A stretch of 64,000 nucleotides of DNA from Hysterangium stoloniferum (Eukaryota; Basidiomycota; Agaricomycetes; Hysterangiales; Hysterangiaceae): NCBI GenBank assembly GCA_015178975.1, contig WHVD01000236.1, positions 39,087 through 103,086 on the forward strand. Reading direction: 5' to 3'. This document shows, piece after piece, positions 59,925 to 64,000 of the stretch. The position numbers and the translations under genes were made by a program. The notes under the pieces are model-generated. The model had not been told where the DNA came from, ran no database searches, and saw only the letters and a list, made by a program, of their open reading frames with translations. The number at the start of each line of letters is the position of its first letter. Positions within the stretch are counted from its first letter, which is position 1.

Positions 59925-62900
59925 TTTGTGTCCTCATGATCCTATTAGCTAATTCTCGTCAAAGGATTACTCCCCCCAACGCTTCTATTTTTCCCGAGTA
60001 TATTTTCCCAAACATTCGACACCTGTATAAAGACCCCGATTCTTTCGTTCGATGTACTCTGGCCCAATGCGTTGCACCGTTGTCCGATACGAACGTACGG
60101 TATTTAGAAATTGGCCAGGCGATGAAGGCTCAGGGGACACTCAAACCGGCTCATACGGACGAATATGACGATGCACTTCACGAGGTGAGAGAAATAGTAT
60201 TTCTGTCCTTTTTGATGCTCAGATGCGTCTTTATCTGCCAGTCTACAAGACCTGTAATCATTCATTCAAGACTTATTACTTTCGTTCTTGATAGTCTCGT
60301 GAAACGCACCGTACTACATAACGTCTCTTCGCTCTGTGTTTTCCTTGGACGGCAGAAGACGAATGATGTATTGCTCGGGCACATGATCACATATCTCAAT
60401 GATCGAGATTGGCTTCTGCGATATGCATTTTTCGAGACGATTGTCGATGTTGCGGCGTGTGTTGGCAGTCAAAGCTTATTTCCATTGATGATCCAAGCTT
60501 TGTCTGGTAAAACAATTTTCCTCCTTAGTGTCTTTTATTGACAAGTGCTGTTATTTGAAGACGATGAAGAAACTGTTGTCGCTCGTGTTCTCACTTCGTT
60601 GACAAGTCTTTGTGATCTGGGTCTTTTCCAAAGAATGCGTCTGTGGGAACTCATGAGTGCTACTTTGGGCTTCCTTTATCATTTGAATATATGGATCAGA
60701 GAAGGTGTGTCCTGGTAGTATTTTGTTGAATACAAATAACATTCAAGGAAATATAGGCGCCTCCCCATTTATTGCAGGAGGAAAGAAGAGATTGCCCTCA
60801 ACAGATGTCTGGTGTATAGTATATCCTTCTTTCATACAACTTTCACGCCGAGTGTTCGATGCGGCAGTGCTTTGGGGGATGAAAGCCGATCAAACTATTT
60901 TCTGGAAAGCTCAAAGCTCAAAAGGCAAGACCGTTCCGAAGGCTGAGACACCCAGGAAGACTTTGATATGCAATATAAAGTCAGGAGCTACTCGTACAGC
61001 TGCAAACCGGACAAAAGAGTATGTGACCAGTTATTCTATTTGTTATATTTCTGAATGATAATACAGGGATGAAGCCAATATCTCCAAGCTTCAAAAGCTT
61101 AGGATGACTTCTACTGACGAGATCAAACTTTTAGCACCTCGTGACTATATCGTTAAACTTTCCAATGTGCTATCAAGGTGAGATATATCAAGGAAACTGG
61201 TCGACATATGAGACTGACATGATCTAGGTTTGCTACACGGTCGAAAGAACCAGAACCAGAAGCAATGGCGCAAACGACGTCTGGCGTCGAGCTCCAGAAG
61301 CTCAGCGTTGTCCCACAAACTATATTCATCGCGAGGAGGCCCTCCGAAGTTTCCACCAAAGAGGGATCGTCACGGCGGTCAACACTCGATAGCCATGGAC
61401 GTGACGGATTGTACAAAAGTCCACGCCTACCTCGTGTGGGTAGCCTCGAGCACACGAACCACTTTGATGATTTACGACGTAGACTAGCCATCATAAATGG
61501 ATCGTCTTCCCTCACTATCCACGGCGGTCGCGAGCATACCGCCTCTATGTCATCCGTGCGCCCCAGCAGTATCATGCCGCCGCCGGCGCCCGACCCTTCT
61601 GAAAATAGACCTGCAAGCCCCTCCGATTCCATGATGTCCAGCACTATTGATGGTTCCTCATCGCGAACGAGGCTCGGCCTGCACATGGGGAGCACTCACT
61701 ACTAGAAGCGCCGGTGGCGGTGGGCTCGGTGAAGGCTAACGTGACTAGACTAGCTTGTTGGAAGCCCCATCCATTTCGCGGATGGGGATTGGGGGAGGGG
61801 AGGACGATATGGTTCTACCGTCGATCAGAAGCCTCTCTGATTCACCGAACGTTTTACGCTGAGAGTAAGTACTTTGATTATTGCCTCATTCTGAAGTGGA
61901 ATTATTACATGTATTTAGTATTCAAAACGTCTCTAAGTATAGTATAATACAGGGAACGTTTTACGCTGAGATATTTACACGTCTTTAGCAACGGTCAATG
62001 GCATCGCTGTCGCGCCAGACCATGCGTTCTTTGTGACGTGTTCAGATGATACGACCGTGAAGGTGTGAGATACTGCGAAATTGGAAAGAATGTGACTAGT
62101 AAGCCGCGACAGTCGTATTCGCAGCATCATACACGTGTGACACCGGTATGTATGCTTGAGGTGCGCATTGTTTTGCAAGTGCAAGTGACGATGGGAGTCT
62201 CCATGTTGTGACAGTGCATGTATCATCGAGTGGGTCTATGCCCAAGTATAGTAAACTTCAGATAGCGAGAGAGCATCGTGCAAGGGAATACATCACATCT
62301 CTTGCGCATTACAATACAGGTAAAGATTTATTTATTTAATCAAGTCATCTACCTCTTTCTAGCTCGTGTGGTTTAGAAACTACCTCCAACATCATATATG
62401 CTACTACACATGCTACTATTTCGTCCTCAACCTTCGCACTATGCGAATATTACAGACCATGGAGAATCTTCGGCATCACGGCCTCTGCGTTGATAAGCGG
62501 AAGCATGGATTGTGGTTGCATCCATCACCGGAGTTCTCACAACGTGAGATCTACGTTTTGGCTTGCTTATTAAGAGCTGGAAGACTCGCGTCGCGTCGCC
62601 TGGCAAACCCCTTAGAATACATAAATGCATGATTCACCCAACGAAAGGCCGTGGCCGGTGGGTAATGGTTGCTCCCGGGGTCCGACCTTCCCCTCAATCG
62701 GAGGGAATGGTATTGAGTCATGGGGACAAGCTTCGACATATGAAACTCGGGAATCTTCCCCTGACACAGTGCAGATCGGGGCTGCTCCCTCGGTCATCTC
62801 CGGAGATTCCCGCGGCTGCTATTGCGGTCCTTGTGCGCTCCCGCACTGCGCTCTCATCCCCCGACGGTGCGACTCCGTCTGCTAGTGAGACGGATTCGTC

Positions 62901-63330
62901 GCGATAGACGTCTGTGTGGACACAGCCTGGTGTATGAGCAATGGTTGGGGGTGTGGATTTTTCAAACCTTGCAGGTTCCACCCGATTTGATGCGGGTATT
63001 GAATGCATGATGTATTAAAAACAAGGGGAAGCGGTTTCATCGTGACAGGCTCGGAAGATACTGCGGCGATATTGCGTTTGATATGGCGATAAGGCATCAT
63101 TCAGGAAAATCTATTTGGAACGCCTTGGTTCATTTGCCGTATGTATTAACGATCACGCTCCACTTCTTCTTGCGCGACTAATGACACCATCGGTTCCGAG
63201 ACTATTACTCATGCAGCATCTGCTGGAGGCTCACCAAGACTGTATAACAGCCCTTGGGTGTATTGATTCACCCTTCCGCGGCGGTATCGTCAGCGGTGAT
63301 CAGGTGTTGTGAAGGTATGGCGCGTAGAGG
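59925..63330 (+). pseudogene. VPS15-like pseudogene, copy B (HEAT to WD40, kinase missing)
   Basis: Plus-strand order follows a fungal Vps15: ITPPNASIFPEYIFPNIRHL, RTNDVLL-type HEAT (TNDVLLGHMITYLNDRDWLL), STDVWCIVYPSF, FDAAVLWGMKAD, the low-complexity middle (about 61210-61700), then the WD40 part (GIAVAPDHAFFVTCSDDTT, NVTSKPRQSYSQHHTRV, LRTMRILQTMEN, DLRFGLLIKSWK, RIHKCMIHPTKGRGRWVM, DCITALGCIDSPFRGGIVSG). KVWRVE closes the propeller near 63325. Defects: Trp-to-TGA at 62066-62068 (KVWD) and 62547-62549 (LWDLRF), plus frameshifts. The kinase domain is absent, and the homology starts abruptly at a repeat junction. A functional copy must lie elsewhere if the cell has Vps15. Confidence 0.85.
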
Positions 63331-63565
63331 AAGCCCAGTGACAGCAAAATTCTTTGTATCTATTAGCGGTTTTTGCCGCCGGTCATGTATCTATTTCGCT
63401 TTTCAAATTCACATCGACTGGCACTTTGTTCCGTTTGATGCATAACCACATTAGATTCAGGAATCTATTTAGAAATATAAGGGCGGAATGCAATCGCTAC
63501 TCTTTATTAAATCGAGATTGAGTTAGAGTTTAGCAAGGGGCGCCGGCCGCCCGGCGAACATCAAA

Positions 63566-63769
63566 ATGACCGTGTTAGGACCGGTCCCCCGGAAGCATCC
63601 TTCTATTGGGCTATCTTGGCCTGTCGGCCGTATTATCGGACAAGGTAACAAAGGACCTTTCAGGAGAACTAACAAGGATATGTATATCCACTTTAAGGAA
63701 GAGGGGACTGTGTGGTATGCAGCTTTTGCCGGCGTGGCTGTAGGATGGGTTTCTTGGCTCTCAGCCTAA
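63566..63769 (+). CDS. 67-residue single-span membrane protein, unrecognised
   Basis: The start context is strong (ATCAAAATGACC). The protein begins with a basic, Pro-containing stretch (MTVLGPVPRKHPSIGLSWPV), has a charged middle (RRTNKDMYIHFKEEG) and ends in one hydrophobic segment (VWYAAFAGVAVGWVSWL). Size and layout recall small subunits of mitochondrial inner-membrane complexes, but I cannot name one. No intron is needed. Frame and codons look real after the long decayed region. Confidence 0.55.
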   Translation: MTVLGPVPRKHPSIGLSWPVGRIIGQGNKGPFRRTNKDMYIHFKEEGTVWYAAFAGVAVGWVSWLSA

Positions 63770-63900
63770 ACCACGTGCGTTTCAACTCCGACTTCATTTC
63801 AAAACCCTGCATTCCACTAATTTGGGTTGTTCTTAATATAGGTCAGTTAATTATTTCACCGGCGGGTTTCGTGTGTTTGCGGTCGGAGTGCGAATATTAG

Positions 63901-64000
63901 TGCGGCAACCCAATCTCCTGCGTATAAATCCCTGCCTGGTTCCACCACTCTCTTCAGACCGACGGCCGCCCTCCCCCCTCTCCCTCTCTCCCCCCAAACC
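63901..64000 (+). promoter_or_regulatory. Promoter-like edge: CCAAT, TATA, CT-rich start region
   Basis: CCAAT near 63910, TATAAA at 63923-63928, then a strongly pyrimidine-rich tract (CTCTCTTCAG, CCCTCTCCCTCTCTCC) to the window end, the usual layout upstream of a well-expressed fungal gene. The gene itself would start beyond 64000. Confidence 0.5.

Noticed and set aside
63566-63769. Naming the 67-residue protein as a specific respiratory-complex subunit
   Set aside because: Size and topology fit several families, but no diagnostic residues are recognised.

Overview
The window looks like nuclear DNA of a filamentous basidiomycete, probably Agaricomycetes. Genes carry many short introns of about 45-80 nt with GTRNGT donors. 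There is a spliced tRNA-Leu(CAG), a mitochondrial malate dehydrogenase gene cut into six exons, HEAT/WD40 sequence of a Vps15-type protein, and a dense load of chromovirus (Ty3), Copia, Tc1/mariner, hAT, LINE, TRIM and MITE sequence. All identities come from reading motifs; no database was searched.

Layout. 1-2.4 kb is ordinary gene space: a possible small or partial gene (197-316, minus), malate dehydrogenase (782-2133, minus) and tRNA-Leu (2309-2408, plus). 2.4-8 kb is mostly unassigned, with an LTR fragment and weak coding signals. 7.96-10.8 kb holds a multi-exon minus-strand gene made of repeated two-exon modules and interrupted by a nearly perfect 96-bp-arm palindrome; a decayed relative lies at 19.3-21.4 kb. 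10.8-15.4 kb (block A) carries a broken VPS15 fragment, a 5'-truncated LINE and repeated flanking sequence. 15.5-16.3 kb is a decayed alpha/beta-hydrolase of the kind found at the front of fungal NLR proteins. A long inverted repeat with arms of about 0.4 kb lies at 17.7-18.5 kb.

21.5-53.3 kb is a transposon graveyard: solo LTRs with exact 5-bp target duplications, a complete young LTR element (24183-32192) whose long polyprotein lacks reverse transcriptase and RNase H, a decayed chromovirus (about 34.8-41.3 kb), nested Tc1/hAT/solo-LTR insertions (45-47.8 kb), and a Copia fragment carrying an LTR insertion and a later ~465-bp inversion. One intact CpG-containing gene, a PD-(D/E)XK-nuclease-like protein (43996-44568), survives there.

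53.3-63.3 kb (block B) is an inverted, rearranged copy of block A. Comparing A with B gives empty sites for a LINE, a TRIM and a MITE, and shows CpG-to-TpG/CpA decay concentrated in part of block B. Block B ends in a longer VPS15 pseudogene with two Trp-to-stop changes. The right edge returns to gene space, with a 67-residue membrane protein (63566-63769) and a TATA-containing promoter-like edge.
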